Shown in pieces: positions 1 to 8,662 of a DNA stretch of 64,000 nucleotides. The translations under genes and the position numbers were made by a program. The stretch lies in NCBI RefSeq assembly GCF_039851975.1, contig NZ_CP156660.1, forward strand, positions 2,981,035 through 3,045,034, given 5' to 3'. Source of the DNA: Desulfoscipio sp. XC116. GTDB taxonomy: Bacteria > Bacillota > Desulfotomaculia > Desulfotomaculales > Desulfallaceae. Every line of letters starts with the position of its first letter. The stretch's first letter is position 1. Below the pieces are notes generated by a model. The model searched no databases and had not been told where the DNA came from. It was given only the letters and a program-made list of their open reading frames with translations.

Positions 1-809
1 CCGGTAAGACCACGCTGCTTAAAACACTGGGAGGGATATTACCATCTATATCGGGCTCAATAATCGAAGGTTATCATGTTAATATTGGTTATTATGAGCA
101 GGAGCAGAAACATCTGACGGGCGATAAACAGGTTATTAACGAACTGTGGGATGAATTTCCCCAATTTGATGAACAGACCGTGCGTTCTATTTTAGGAAGT
201 TTTTTATTTAGCGGAGAAGATGTCTTAAAATACGTAATTGACTTAAGCGGCGGTGAAAAAGCCAGGCTTGCCCTGGCTAAGCTTATGTGCCAAAAGGCTA
301 ATTTTTTAATGCTGGACGAGCCCACCAGTCATTTGGACATATTGGGCAACGAAGCCATGGAAGAGGCGTTACTGCAATACCCGGGCACATTACTATTTGT
401 TTCTCATGACCGCTACTTTATAAACAAAATAGCCACCCGGATCATTGAGCTGTCCCCGGAGGGCGTAAACAATTATTTGGGTAATTTCGATGATTATCAA
501 AACAAAAAAGCCGTCGAATTTAAAAACGAGCGGCACGATAATGAGAACGACCAAATCAGTGATACTAAAAAGGATTATTTTGAGCGCAAGGAAATACAGC
601 GCAAACAGCGCAAAAAACAACGCCGTACGGAGGAACTGGAAAAACTAATCAACGACACGGAATCGAACATTGGCCATTTGGAACAGCAGCTATTTTTGCC
701 GGAAGTATATAACGATCATGAATCCTACCGGCAGAAAAGCTCCGCGCTGGAAAAACTTCGCACAAAACTGGAGAACTACATGGACGAGTGGTTGGAGCTA
801 TCCGGATAA
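1..809 (+). CDS. ABC-F type ATP-binding protein, 3' part only
   Basis: The reading frame is open from the window edge (frame of base 3), so the start lies outside. What is visible is the second nucleotide-binding domain and C-terminal tail of an ABC-F protein: a Walker A remnant GKTTLLK at the edge, signature LSGGEKARLALAKL, Walker B FLMLDEPTSHLD and the H-loop SHDRYF. A Lys/Glu-rich segment rich in predicted coiled coil follows. ABC-F proteins have no membrane part; they act on the ribosome E site as translation factors or antibiotic-resistance proteins. I cannot tell a resistance factor from a housekeeping factor (Uup/EttA-like) without the N-terminal half and the inter-domain linker. Confidence 0.93.
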   Translation, partial: GKTTLLKTLGGILPSISGSIIEGYHVNIGYYEQEQKHLTGDKQVINELWDEFPQFDEQTVRSILGSFLFSGEDVLKYVIDLSGGEKARLALAKLMCQKANFLMLDEPTSHLDILGNEAMEEALLQYPGTLLFVSHDRYFINKIATRIIELSPEGVNNYLGNFDDYQNKKAVEFKNERHDNENDQISDTKKDYFERKEIQRKQRKKQRRTEELEKLINDTESNIGHLEQQLFLPEVYNDHESYRQKSSALEKLRTKLENYMDEWLELSG

Positions 810-941
810 TGCTTATTATGTGTGTTCGAAAAGGCAAACTCCGGTGCCGGTCAGGAGAGGATCTCGTGCGGACTTTTCGAACAGGCTTTTATTGGGAGAC
901 TCGGCTCAAAACGCACTAAAAATTAAAAGGATAAACTTAGC

Positions 942-1577
942 TTAGCCTTTTAAGATCGCAAGCAGCTCGGACCATGTATCAACAATGAAATCCGGGCTGC
1001 AAGCCTGTAATTCTCCACGAGAGGCCATCCCCCAGCATACTCCTATGGTAGTCACCCCGGCGTTTATGCCGGACTCTATATCATAATAACTGTCACCTAT
1101 AAATACCGACTGCTCCGGATTCGCCCCGAATTTATCCAAACCCCGCAACACGGGCTCAGCGTGGGGTTTGGGTTTCTCCACATCCTCCAAAGTAACCAGC
1201 TGATCCAGGTAGTGACCCAAGCCGGCGACGGCAATACCGCGCTCCGCCATCATCCGTCGCTTGGAGGTCACCACACCCATACCTCTGACCAGCGGTCTTA
1301 TTTCAGCCAACGCTTCCAACGCCCCGGGGAAAATTTTTATATAATGGTCATGTATCGTCAGCTGGTGATTTATATAACTATCAAATAGTTCCTGCCATCT
1401 TTCCCTGCCAAATTGCCGACAGGCATCGCGCAGGGGCAAACCCACTGTTTTCATCACCGCACCATCTTCCCAGGGGATGCTCATTTGATTAAATACATGA
1501 TAAAACGTGGCCTCAATAAGCGGCAGCGAATCCAGCAAAGTACCGTCAAGATCAAACAGCACGTAATCCTTAAGCAT
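942..1577 (-). CDS. HAD-family hydrolase, PpaX/phosphoglycolate phosphatase-like
   Basis: This 211-residue protein has all four HAD motifs: DLDGT (nucleophile D9 and D11), VTSK (T104/S105), a KPKP lysine motif at 135-138, and GDSYYDIESG (D162, D166). A helical cap domain sits between motifs I and II, as in subfamily IA enzymes such as PpaX pyrophosphatase and Gph. The cytoplasmic substrate is probably a small phosphomonoester or pyrophosphate; the sequence does not settle it. The ATG is preceded by AAGGAGAA about seven bases upstream. It converges on the ABC-F gene, with 132 bp between the stops. The family call is secure, the exact substrate is not. Confidence 0.9.
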   Translation of the reverse strand: MLKDYVLFDLDGTLLDSLPLIEATFYHVFNQMSIPWEDGAVMKTVGLPLRDACRQFGRERWQELFDSYINHQLTIHDHYIKIFPGALEALAEIRPLVRGMGVVTSKRRMMAERGIAVAGLGHYLDQLVTLEDVEKPKPHAEPVLRGLDKFGANPEQSVFIGDSYYDIESGINAGVTTIGVCWGMASRGELQACSPDFIVDTWSELLAILKG

Positions 1578-1697
1578 GCAGCATTCTCCTTACTGTGTCA
1601 AAAAGTTTTACTCTAACCAGAGTTTATATTATATCAAAACACACCTTGTAATCGCTACTACCTGAGAGTAGAAGACTAAATTTCACCACAAAAAATC

Positions 1698-1723
1698 ATC
1701 ATAACCTTTGGTTCCTTGTCCCT
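1698..1723. repeat. 26-bp direct repeat, left copy
   Basis: The 26 bases are identical, in the same orientation, to 11211-11236. The repeat contains the small palindrome AACCTTTGGTT followed by CCTTGTCCCT. Its right half shares GGTTCCTTG with the REP palindromes nearby, so it may be either an attachment-site duplication or a REP-derived dispersed repeat. Confidence 0.75.
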
Positions 1724-1728
1724 TAGCT

Positions 1729-1920
1729 TTAAGCGGCATAATTGTTTGGCTTCAATAATCGCATTGCTGAGTTCAGGGAAAGTTCGTCCAGCACATTTTT
1801 CATATCCCGCACTCCCTGACGTACTCTGCTCAGGTCCATTCCATTAACAGTGGCGCCTGCTAAAACCGTAATGAATGGTCCAAAGGGAATGTTGGATATT
1901 TTTCTCTTGGTCATATTCAT
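1729..1920 (-). CDS. Small hypothetical protein, possibly a decayed fragment
   Basis: The 63-residue frame begins with two ATGs (1920 and 1914) behind an AGAAAGGAA ribosome site. I do not recognise it with confidence. The segment around ISNIPFGPF..VLAGATVNG resembles the first strand pair of flavin reductase-like proteins, but the residues that follow do not continue that fold, which suggests a remnant fused to unrelated sequence. It sits between a dispersed 26-bp repeat and a pair of REP palindromes, in DNA that has clearly been disturbed. It may be non-functional. Confidence 0.35.
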   Translation of the reverse strand: MNMTKRKISNIPFGPFITVLAGATVNGMDLSRVRQGVRDMKNVLDELSLNSAMRLLKPNNYAA

Positions 1921-1964
1921 TTTCCTTTCTAAATCTAATTTAATTCCTTTTCATTGATTCACAA

Positions 1965-2011
1965 GTCAGGGGACGGTTCCCTGACTCCAAGTCAGGGGAC
2001 GGTTCCCTGAC
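1965..2011. repeat. Tandem pair of REP palindromes
   Basis: Two identical 21-bp imperfect palindromes (GTCAGGG-gacggtt-CCCTGAC) lie at 1965-1985 and 1991-2011, separated by five bases. They abut the stop codon of the small HTH gene. A related copy lies in opposite orientation at 2872-2887, on the far side of the transposase. This is the usual arrangement of REP sequences around a RAYT gene, and the RAYT HUH nuclease would be expected to act on such hairpins. Confidence 0.85.
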
Positions 2012-2266
2012 TCATCTTTTAACCCTTTGAACAATATTCCTGTTAACACCCAAAATTGCAGTTATTTGCCTGGTTGAAAGATTGGAATTATCTTTAAGGT
2101 ACCCAATCAGCCCATTTCTATTGTCTTTATTTATTAGCCAATCCTTTAGATGCACAGTTTTATCTTCCTTCAGAACTCTCTCAATATGCTTTATTGCCCG
2201 GGCTTCAGATTTTATGGTTTTATCCGTTGCTTTTTCTTCATTGATATCTATAAACTCTTCTGTCAC
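2012..2266 (-). CDS. HTH protein translationally coupled to RAYT transposase
   Basis: This 84-residue protein starts with GTG, and the start overlaps the transposase stop in the sequence GTGA, with AGGAGAG just upstream, so it is probably translationally coupled. The C-terminal part (STRQITAILGVNRNIVQRVKR) is a typical helix-turn-helix, and the N-terminal half is charged and helical. In many Firmicute RAYTs a similar HTH region forms the C-terminus of the transposase itself, so this may be the split-off DNA-binding domain that recognises REP palindromes. Because the upstream transposase carries a nonsense codon, this frame could be translated alone or be part of a dead element. Confidence 0.6.
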   Translation of the reverse strand: MTEEFIDINEEKATDKTIKSEARAIKHIERVLKEDKTVHLKDWLINKDNRNGLIGYLKDNSNLSTRQITAILGVNRNIVQRVKR

Positions 2267-2814
2267 CTGCTCTCTCCTGAAAATATGACAAACTGTTTGA
2301 TTGCCTCTTCCAGGTTTTTCGAAAACATTTTCAGTATAAATTCCCTGCTTGTTAAACCTGCGCCTATATTTTCTTTGTTTACATATTCATTATAACTGCT
2401 CCAACGATACCCAACCGGCTCCTTTACCATTTTTACCTTTACCGGATTATTGTGTATATACCTGACAGCAGCCATTAGATACCTTTCATCATTTATCGGC
2501 TCGCTCCTAAACCTATCCTGAAACAAATAGCATATTCTCTCGTATAGCTTATTGAAGTAATACACATAGCTTACGCCTATTCTTTTCATAGCCCTGTCTA
2601 TCTGGTCTGTCCCTTCTTTTATAAGCAGGTGCACATGATTATCCATCAGACAGTATGCCAGAATTGAGTACTCCTTTTCCCTGCCTTTTTCCTGTAAAAT
2701 ATCTATAAATCTCTTTCTGTCTTAATCACAGAGAAAAATTTCTCTTTTTTCATTACCCCTTACCATAACGTGATATATCCCAGTTTTGCTGAGTTTTCGA
2801 CTCACTCTTGGCAC
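2263..2814 (-). pseudogene. RAYT (REP-associated tyrosine transposase), nonsense-mutated
   Basis: Reading from a GTG at 2814, the frame gives the standard RAYT N-terminus (PRVSRKLSKTGIYHVMVRGN), then hits one in-frame TAA at 2722-2724 where the family has a Glu codon (a single-base change), and continues in the same frame to 2263. The downstream part has the HUH metal motif NHVHLL, a Y1-transposase core and HNNPVK. Intact RAYTs are single-strand endonucleases related to IS200/IS605 TnpA. The second half could still be translated from the ATG at 2646, but it would lack the first strand of the fold, so I call it a pseudogene. Confidence 0.85.
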
Positions 2815-2827
2815 TATTTCTCAATCC

Positions 2828-3292
<465 letters not shown>

Positions 3293-3323
3293 CTAATAAA
3301 TCGTAAACCAATCTTTCTATCTC

Positions 3324-3572
3324 CTAGTCAAGATATTCCATGGTTGTATTAAAGGCAGCCCTTTGGGTTTTACCCGGCGTGGCAAAGTGATCTTGTATCT
3401 TTTTGGTTCCGCGTGACCGAGCGGTATCAACCAAAAGGCCTATCTCATTGTCGTTTAGTTTCTTTAACCTTACGATTGCCCGGGCTTCCATTTCGTAAAG
3501 CATACCTTCCCGGAAGGACTGACCGAAAAGAGCAAAGTGCGCGGCCGCAAGGCCGATGAATTTACCGGCCAT
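3324..3572 (-). CDS. Small hypothetical protein downstream of nucleotidyltransferase
   Basis: I do not recognise this 82-residue protein. It is mixed in charge, mostly predicted helical, with no cysteine pair and no membrane segment. It starts 20 bases after the nucleotidyltransferase stop on the same strand with no clear ribosome site, which fits a two-gene transcript. A paired small protein next to a minimal nucleotidyltransferase recalls MNT-based toxin-antitoxin modules, but I see no HEPN R-x4-6-H motif in it, so the role stays open. Confidence 0.5.
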   Translation of the reverse strand: MAGKFIGLAAAHFALFGQSFREGMLYEMEARAIVRLKKLNDNEIGLLVDTARSRGTKKIQDHFATPGKTQRAAFNTTMEYLD

Positions 3573-3591
3573 TTTTATTGAATCACGACGG

Positions 3592-4278
3592 CTAACTATT
3601 AATAATCACCTCCAGGTATCGGTCGCTATTATTGACAGGCATGTGCCCGACATGCCCCTTAATTACTCTCAGCATGTTCCTTACAATTTGTAGTAACCGC
3701 TGCTCATCATCGGCATCAACATTCCCAAGTGTCTCGTTTATCCTTTCGTGATAGGTTCGAGTTGAATAGTTCCCTTTAAGAATCTGTCCAATAACGATAA
3801 GATCCCGCACGCACTTGCGTAGTTGTTCGATTCTTGTATCTTGTCCCTCATATAAGTCCAGATCCTCCAGCTCAAGTTCAACATTTTCCAACATGTTAAG
3901 TATTCCGTTCAAAGCAAGGGGTGCGTGACCGTCTACAATTTCGCTTTCACCAACAATTATGCCGGTGGCCAGGGCGAAATGCACATGAGGATCCATTAAT
4001 CGTAAATCGCGCAGCCCCTTAGCAGAAATAACCCGAGCATCTACGTCTTTGCCTACCACCTGGGACAAATCTTGCTCCAGCCTGATTTGCTTAGACCAGG
4101 GCCATTGTTGTGCTGTTACGATAATAATATCATAATCACTGTCGTCGTTAGCGCACCCGCCTACACGGGAGCCGTAACACACAATAGCTTTTGTTTCTGG
4201 AACGGCAGCGTGTACAGATGCTAATACTTGGGGCCACAGTGGATCAATGTTAATCAGTTTAGTAATTGCATGTTCCAT
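3592..4278 (-). CDS. Nucleotidyltransferase-domain protein
   Basis: The N-terminal domain has the polymerase-beta nucleotidyltransferase signature G36-S37-x10-D48-x-D50 and a likely third carboxylate at D80. These enzymes transfer NMP from NTP to proteins, RNA or small molecules such as aminoglycosides. The C-terminal half (about 110-228) is helical. The ATG at 4278 is preferred over the GTG at 4284 because AAAGGGGGT then lies six to seven bases upstream. The last codons (Ile-Ile-Asn-Ser-stop) overlap a 17-bp sequence that resembles the cassette inverted repeat. The gene lies next to the XRE regulator and may be part of the same accessory module. Confidence 0.75.
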   Translation of the reverse strand: MEHAITKLINIDPLWPQVLASVHAAVPETKAIVCYGSRVGGCANDDSDYDIIIVTAQQWPWSKQIRLEQDLSQVVGKDVDARVISAKGLRDLRLMDPHVHFALATGIIVGESEIVDGHAPLALNGILNMLENVELELEDLDLYEGQDTRIEQLRKCVRDLIVIGQILKGNYSTRTYHERINETLGNVDADDEQRLLQIVRNMLRVIKGHVGHMPVNNSDRYLEVIINS

Positions 4279-4514
4279 GGGCACACCCCCTTTAAGAATG
4301 ATTATAACACGGCTCCAATGTTTTTACTATTATTACCACTCTCAATCTTGATGTAAAAGGAAACGGTAGTTTTAAGCTTTTGCGCCATGGCCTTTCTTGT
4401 GAAGCTTTTTTTCTTACGAAGATTTATTAATTTTTTTCTCATTCTCATTATGCCAAACGCCTCAGTCCTGGGACAATTCGTACCATATCAATAGTTTTAC
4501 AACCATTAATCACC

Positions 4515-4570
4515 CATTATGTCCCCTGGAAGCATGCAGATATTTACAATGGGACATAATGTGCTACACT
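4515..4570 (+). promoter_or_regulatory. Promoter and paired operator of the XRE regulator gene
   Basis: The 11-bp sequence CATTATGTCCC at 4515-4525 has a perfect inverted copy GGGACATAATG at 4551-4561. The second copy fills the spacer between a -35-like TTTACA (4543-4548) and a -10-like TACACT (4565-4570), 16 bp apart. The placement implies that a protein bound there blocks RNA polymerase; the XRE protein encoded just downstream is the natural candidate. The element names are inferred from sequence only. Confidence 0.6.
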
Positions 4571-4588
4571 TTTACAAGGGGTGACAAT

Positions 4589-4987
4589 ATGGATTTAACG
4601 GGACGCCTTAAATCATTAAGAGAAGAGAAATCTCTAACTCAAGAAGGTTTAGCGAAGACGTTCAAAATTTCAAGATCAGCTGTAACAAAATATGAAGCCG
4701 GTGAACGTCGTCCAGACCCAGTAACTCTCCAAACATTCGCAGATTATTATGATGTTAGCGTCGACTACCTTCTTGGACGGACTGATATTCGCGAAACCCC
4801 GGAGAAGATCATCGAATCATCCCTACAAGACGACCCCAAGCTTTTGGAATTCTGGTCTGAGCTTAAAAGCCGGAAAGACCTGCAACTCCTATTTAAACAG
4901 GTGATACCCATGACCCCAGAAGGAGTAAAAAAGGTGATCAGGATAATTAAAGCACTTGAAGAAGAACCCTTAGATAAGGGGAGCTGA
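4589..4987 (+). CDS. XRE-family transcriptional repressor
   Basis: This 132-residue protein has an N-terminal Cro/C1-type helix-turn-helix (residues 5-60: LTQEGLAKTF..SRSAVTKYEAGER) followed by a short helical tail for dimerisation. The ATG at 4589 is preferred to the ATG at 4559 because AAGGGGTGA precedes it and the -10 element lies only a few bases before the upstream ATG. The inverted operator copies upstream suggest autorepression. It is typical of regulators in integrated elements and stands immediately before the STAND/GT cassette, separated from it by a terminator. Confidence 0.88.
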   Translation: MDLTGRLKSLREEKSLTQEGLAKTFKISRSAVTKYEAGERRPDPVTLQTFADYYDVSVDYLLGRTDIRETPEKIIESSLQDDPKLLEFWSELKSRKDLQLLFKQVIPMTPEGVKKVIRIIKALEEEPLDKGS

Positions 4988-5022
4988 AAGCTACTGCCAA
5001 ATAATATGGTAGTGGCTTTCAG
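4984..5022 (+). terminator. Hairpin after the XRE gene
   Basis: A 16-bp stem (CTGAAAGCTACTGCCA paired with TGGTAGTGGCTTTCAG, two mismatches or wobbles) closes a 7-base loop and overlaps the XRE stop codon. The U-tract is weak (TTCATTT). It would insulate the downstream cassette from the XRE transcript. Confidence 0.6.
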
Positions 5023-5099
5023 TTCATTTAGAAACATTCGACATTATTTTTCATTATTCTTCTTTTCGATAAAAAAAATGAACAAATGCCCGAATACAA

Positions 5100-5174
5100 C
5101 ATACTCCCCTGCCACGCAGCTTAGAGTATGTCAAACGATGGATAATAATCAAACCTTAATCAGTAATGATTAAG
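5100..5174 (+). promoter_or_regulatory. Inverted-repeat control region outside the cassette
   Basis: Between the XRE terminator and the left 23-bp repeat lie two short inverted repeats: CATACTC (5100-5106) with GAGTATG (5124-5130), and CTTAATC (5155-5161) with GATTAAG (5168-5174). A GATAAT hexamer (5141-5146) could be a -10 element, but I find no good -35. As the only noncoding DNA upstream of the STAND gene, this stretch should hold its promoter and operators. It lies outside the inverted repeats and would not move if the cassette flipped. Confidence 0.4.
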
Positions 5175-5199
5175 AAAATCTTAGCAGAATGAACCAATA

Positions 5200-5222
5200 A
5201 ATAAAGGATAACTATTAATTAT
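5200..5222 (+). repeat. 23-bp inverted repeat, left end of cassette (IR-L)
   Basis: This 23-bp sequence is perfectly repeated in reverse orientation at 9776-9798. It contains the near-palindrome ATAACTATTAATTAT (one mismatched pair), as expected for paired recombinase binding arms. It lies 26 bp upstream of the STAND start codon and just outside its ribosome site. Confidence 0.85.
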
Positions 5223-5248
5223 ACTTGCGTGATTTAAGGCGTGATAAG

Positions 5249-8200
5249 ATGAAATATTTACTGAAAAAGTATTGGCATAAGTTTCGGGGTATTCACGGTA
5301 GATTTGATGGAATTTTTTTTGAGGATTTGGTAATGCAAATCCTCAAAGCGGAATACCCAAAGGAAAATTGGATTAGGACGAAAAAAACATGGGATAAAAA
5401 AAGAGACTTTTTCTCTGAATTCAAGATAGATGGCAAAACGGTCCAAAAATGGGCAGAGTGCAAAAGTTATAAAGATAATCTGTCCATCAATGTGCTTGCT
5501 CCTACCTTAATTATGAGCACCCTTAATAATGTCAACGAAATATTATTTTTCTCATACAGCCCGCTCAATAAGCAGGCAAAAGAATCGCTGTCCATGTTCT
5601 CAGGGGTACATAAAAAGGTTATACGTGTTTTTGATGATGAAAAGCTGGAAGCACTCATCTTTAAGCATAAGCATAATATTGAATTTTCTTTTTTCTTTCC
5701 AAACTATATCGATAAAGAACTTAATACCGAGTCAAAAAACTATCGTGTTTATGAAACTGTTTTTTTGCCTAGGCATAACTATGAATACCGTCTGCAGGAA
5801 CTGCGAAGTCAGAAGCTCAAAGTAAACGAAATCATCATTATTAATATTTACATCGAGAATTTTTCAATTGAGAAAAAGATTATTCAAATAAGCGTTAATC
5901 TTAAAAATGATGATGGGTATCGTTATTTTGAGAGCGCAAACCGGCAATTGCAAATTAACAAAACAATAGTTCTTGATGGCGCGACTTTGTTTTCATACCA
6001 AATCCCATTAAAAATTATCACATATGCAGCCACAATCTATTTACCGGAAATTACAATCCAGTGTGAACATCAGAAGAATAGTCTCTTCGGTAGTTTCCAG
6101 TGCAGTTGGCTACTTGATACTCCATTCATTGGTTATCAAAATTTATTGGACGAAGTGGACAGCCGATTCGCGTCAAAAACTTATTCCGTGGTAACCCTTC
6201 ATGGATGTAGTGGCGTTGGGAAGACGCGTCTGGCCCAGGAGATTCACAACCGTTATCTGTTGAAGAATGAAAAATGCATCGTTATCAATACAGAACAGAA
6301 CAATGGAATTTGTAGAAACTGGTTGATGAAGGTCATGGCCAGGCTCTATACACTACCTTTTGTAAACATGGAAGCCCTGACTCTAAAAGAAAACTTGGAA
6401 ACGCCAGATAATATTGCCATGATGATTCTTTATAATCAAGATTTTGAGATTGAGAAAAACATTCATCGCGTAGCACTATCATTGTTAGAAGCACAGAGCG
6501 AGCACCGCTATTTACTTGTGTTCGATAATGTGCAGAATCTTGACGACTTGTCCATCAAAATACTTCATGAAATGATGAATCTTTATGAAGCATATCATGA
6601 TGTTAATTTACTGCTGACCTTTAATATGGATTATTTAATAAAAGATAGTTTGGCACGCAATTTCTTTTCCCGTATTATGAATTTGCGTAAGGATTATAAA
6701 GATAATTTTCTCCTACAGCAAATAAATGGATTCACAACCCAGCAAGCTAATTCGTATGTAAAACAATGCTTCGGAGTGTCAACAGATACTTGCAATCTCA
6801 GTGCAATAGCTTATGATGCAGCGATAAATCGTATTGTTGCTATTGCACAAAATCGGCCTTTGTTTTTGGAGCAGATACTTTTAAAGCTATGCGAAGACAG
6901 TATTATTAAAAACATTGATGATTATTTTTATATTGTTAATAACGAGCGTTTCTACGAATCTTTAGAGAAGCTGCCATATCAATTGAACGAATATTTTGAG
7001 CTGCGCTGGCAATTTGCGAAAAAACAAACGGAAAAACAATTTTCTGCCATGAAGTCTATTATACAATTATTGTGTTTTTTTGAAAGCATATCACGGGAGA
7101 TACTTGACGAAATGGACTTTGATGAATTGGCTTTGGATGCATTATTTAGCCTAGGATTTATTCGCCAAAATGAAAAAATCGTATTTTATCACCAATTGAT
7201 TGGTAAGTTTTTTTCAAATAAGTTTCCTTACCTCAACGCCGCTCTGCTAAGAGATTGTTTGGTTGTGTTAAAGAAAGCTAATCGGCGCAATATCTACCCG
7301 GCACAATATTTTATCGCAGCAGCGCAATCAGGACATCTGGATCAAGGTAAAATCGCATGGGCTGTTGAGCAGCTACTGAAAAACAAAATACCGGGGCAGA
7401 TACAAAAGAAGTTCAACGATGAGCTTTATAGCGCCATTGCCGACCAAGACATGTTTCAACGTTTAAATGCTGTTGATATAGTCGGCTTTTATGGAGCATA
7501 CTGCTATCACCTGCAAGCAAAGGTTTCCTATTTGGCTGCAATTGAAAAGTATGAATTGATCTATAAACGCTATTTGCTAGAGCATTCTTTTTTCTATACT
7601 GCCGGGGATGAATATATGCTGTTTATTAAAGAATATTTGAATATGCTGCTGGTGCTTCACCGTAACGACCAGGTCATTGTGCTCGCCAAAGAGGTTCTGG
7701 AGCTAGTCAGTAAACTAAGGTTCAAATATAGAAACGGAGCAAAACGAGCACAAGCAATACTGTTAAACAGGCAACATATTGCTTATAATCGCACAGATAT
7801 TCCCGACAACCTTCATCCATTTTCTGCGCTTGCTAAAGAGGGCATTGATAAGTCCTATCAAATCGCGCAGGCCATTCATGACATTGAATTAATTATACAA
7901 AATCTCATTGATTACGGTTATCTGTATTACTGCAGTAATAAATATAACGACAAAACAATTTATTATTGGGAGAAAGCCTACCTTTTGTGGGATAAAAATC
8001 GTAAAAATGTTCCCGCTTGGGAAAGCGGAGTCTACTACCATAAAGCGTTAGCTGCAACCATGCAGCATAATTATGCGCAAGCCTATGAGTTGATTCGAAA
8101 TGTAGAAATATTCCACAAGCGAAATTTGTACGTTCCCTATTTCTACACAAAATCTAAGATTCTTAAAGCTGTGGTCTCACTCATGACAGGAAAACCCTTT

Positions 8201-8620
8201 GACGAAGTGTTGCACCTAACCAATGAAGCTGAGAACCTTTGCCAGGAGAACAACAGTCCGGGTGGGTTTGCGGTTTGCTCTTATATAAGAGCAAAGGCCT
8301 ACGAGTTACTATCAGAAGAAAAAAAAACAGCTTGTCGGTTCTATCAGAAAGCGCTGACTCAGTTCATTAGAAAAAGTGAAAATGATAAAGAAGAAGAACG
8401 AGCAACGATTTATTTTTTAGATATATCAAGCGCACTCAGAAGTATGGGTGATGAAGTTGATGAGGAAACGATCAACATGGTAAAGAGTTCTCCATTGCGC
8501 AAAAAGATTAACGAAATAAAAAAAATGCGGTGTAAAGATTGGAAAACTTATTTGAGCAATCGTTCTGCAGAAAGCCCGTTGTGCAATCAAAAAAAAACCA
8601 TCAACTACCCTTGCCCATAA
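5249..8620 (+). CDS. Mrr-type nuclease / STAND NTPase / helical-repeat protein, candidate antiphage sensor
   Basis: This 1123-residue protein has three parts. Residues about 15-140 form a PD-(D/E)xK endonuclease of the Mrr type (E25, D53, E70-C-K72). Residues about 300-600 are a STAND P-loop ATPase: Walker A GCSGVGKT at 319-326, Walker B LLVFDN with D426, a sensor-like LLLTFN, and NRPLF. The rest is helical, with spaced aromatic pairs as in TPR-like sensor arrays. This order matches antiviral STAND (Avs) proteins, in which the C-terminal array binds a phage protein and tetramerisation activates the nuclease. The ATG at 5249 follows TAAGGCGTGA; the TTG at 5225 has no such site. The gene is AT-rich against the rest of the window. 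The architecture is clear; the defence role is inferred. Confidence 0.85.
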   Translation: MKYLLKKYWHKFRGIHGRFDGIFFEDLVMQILKAEYPKENWIRTKKTWDKKRDFFSEFKIDGKTVQKWAECKSYKDNLSINVLAPTLIMSTLNNVNEILFFSYSPLNKQAKESLSMFSGVHKKVIRVFDDEKLEALIFKHKHNIEFSFFFPNYIDKELNTESKNYRVYETVFLPRHNYEYRLQELRSQKLKVNEIIIINIYIENFSIEKKIIQISVNLKNDDGYRYFESANRQLQINKTIVLDGATLFSYQIPLKIITYAATIYLPEITIQCEHQKNSLFGSFQCSWLLDTPFIGYQNLLDEVDSRFASKTYSVVTLHGCSGVGKTRLAQEIHNRYLLKNEKCIVINTEQNNGICRNWLMKVMARLYTLPFVNMEALTLKENLETPDNIAMMILYNQDFEIEKNIHRVALSLLEAQSEHRYLLVFDNVQNLDDLSIKILHEMMNLYEAYHDVNLLLTFNMDYLIKDSLARNFFSRIMNLRKDYKDNFLLQQINGFTTQQANSYVKQCFGVSTDTCNLSAIAYDAAINRIVAIAQNRPLFLEQILLKLCEDSIIKNIDDYFYIVNNERFYESLEKLPYQLNEYFELRWQFAKKQTEKQFSAMKSIIQLLCFFESISREILDEMDFDELALDALFSLGFIRQNEKIVFYHQLIGKFFSNKFPYLNAALLRDCLVVLKKANRRNIYPAQYFIAAAQSGHLDQGKIAWAVEQLLKNKIPGQIQKKFNDELYSAIADQDMFQRLNAVDIVGFYGAYCYHLQAKVSYLAAIEKYELIYKRYLLEHSFFYTAGDEYMLFIKEYLNMLLVLHRNDQVIVLAKEVLELVSKLRFKYRNGAKRAQAILLNRQHIAYNRTDIPDNLHPFSALAKEGIDKSYQIAQAIHDIELIIQNLIDYGYLYYCSNKYNDKTIYYWEKAYLLWDKNRKNVPAWESGVYYHKALAATMQHNYAQAYELIRNVEIFHKRNLYVPYFYTKSKILKAVVSLMTGKPFDEVLHLTNEAENLCQENNSPGGFAVCSYIRAKAYELLSEEKKTACRFYQKALTQFIRKSENDKEEERATIYFLDISSALRSMGDEVDEETINMVKSSPLRKKINEIKKMRCKDWKTYLSNRSAESPLCNQKKTINYPCP

Positions 8621-8662
8621 TTACCGGTTATAAATAAAATCTCTAAATAAACCAGAAAACCT

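Noticed and set aside
1965-2011. Possible small CRISPR array
   Set aside because: There are only two units, the spacer is five bases and the units are palindromes beside a RAYT gene. No cas gene is present in the window.
2263-2646. Intact short transposase gene
   Set aside because: The frame continues upstream through one TAA into the proper RAYT N-terminus, so the short frame is the 3' part of a mutated gene.
5225-5248. TTG at 5225 as start of the STAND gene
   Set aside because: The ATG at 5249 has TAAGGCGTGA upstream at good spacing; the TTG has none and would lie three bases from the repeat.
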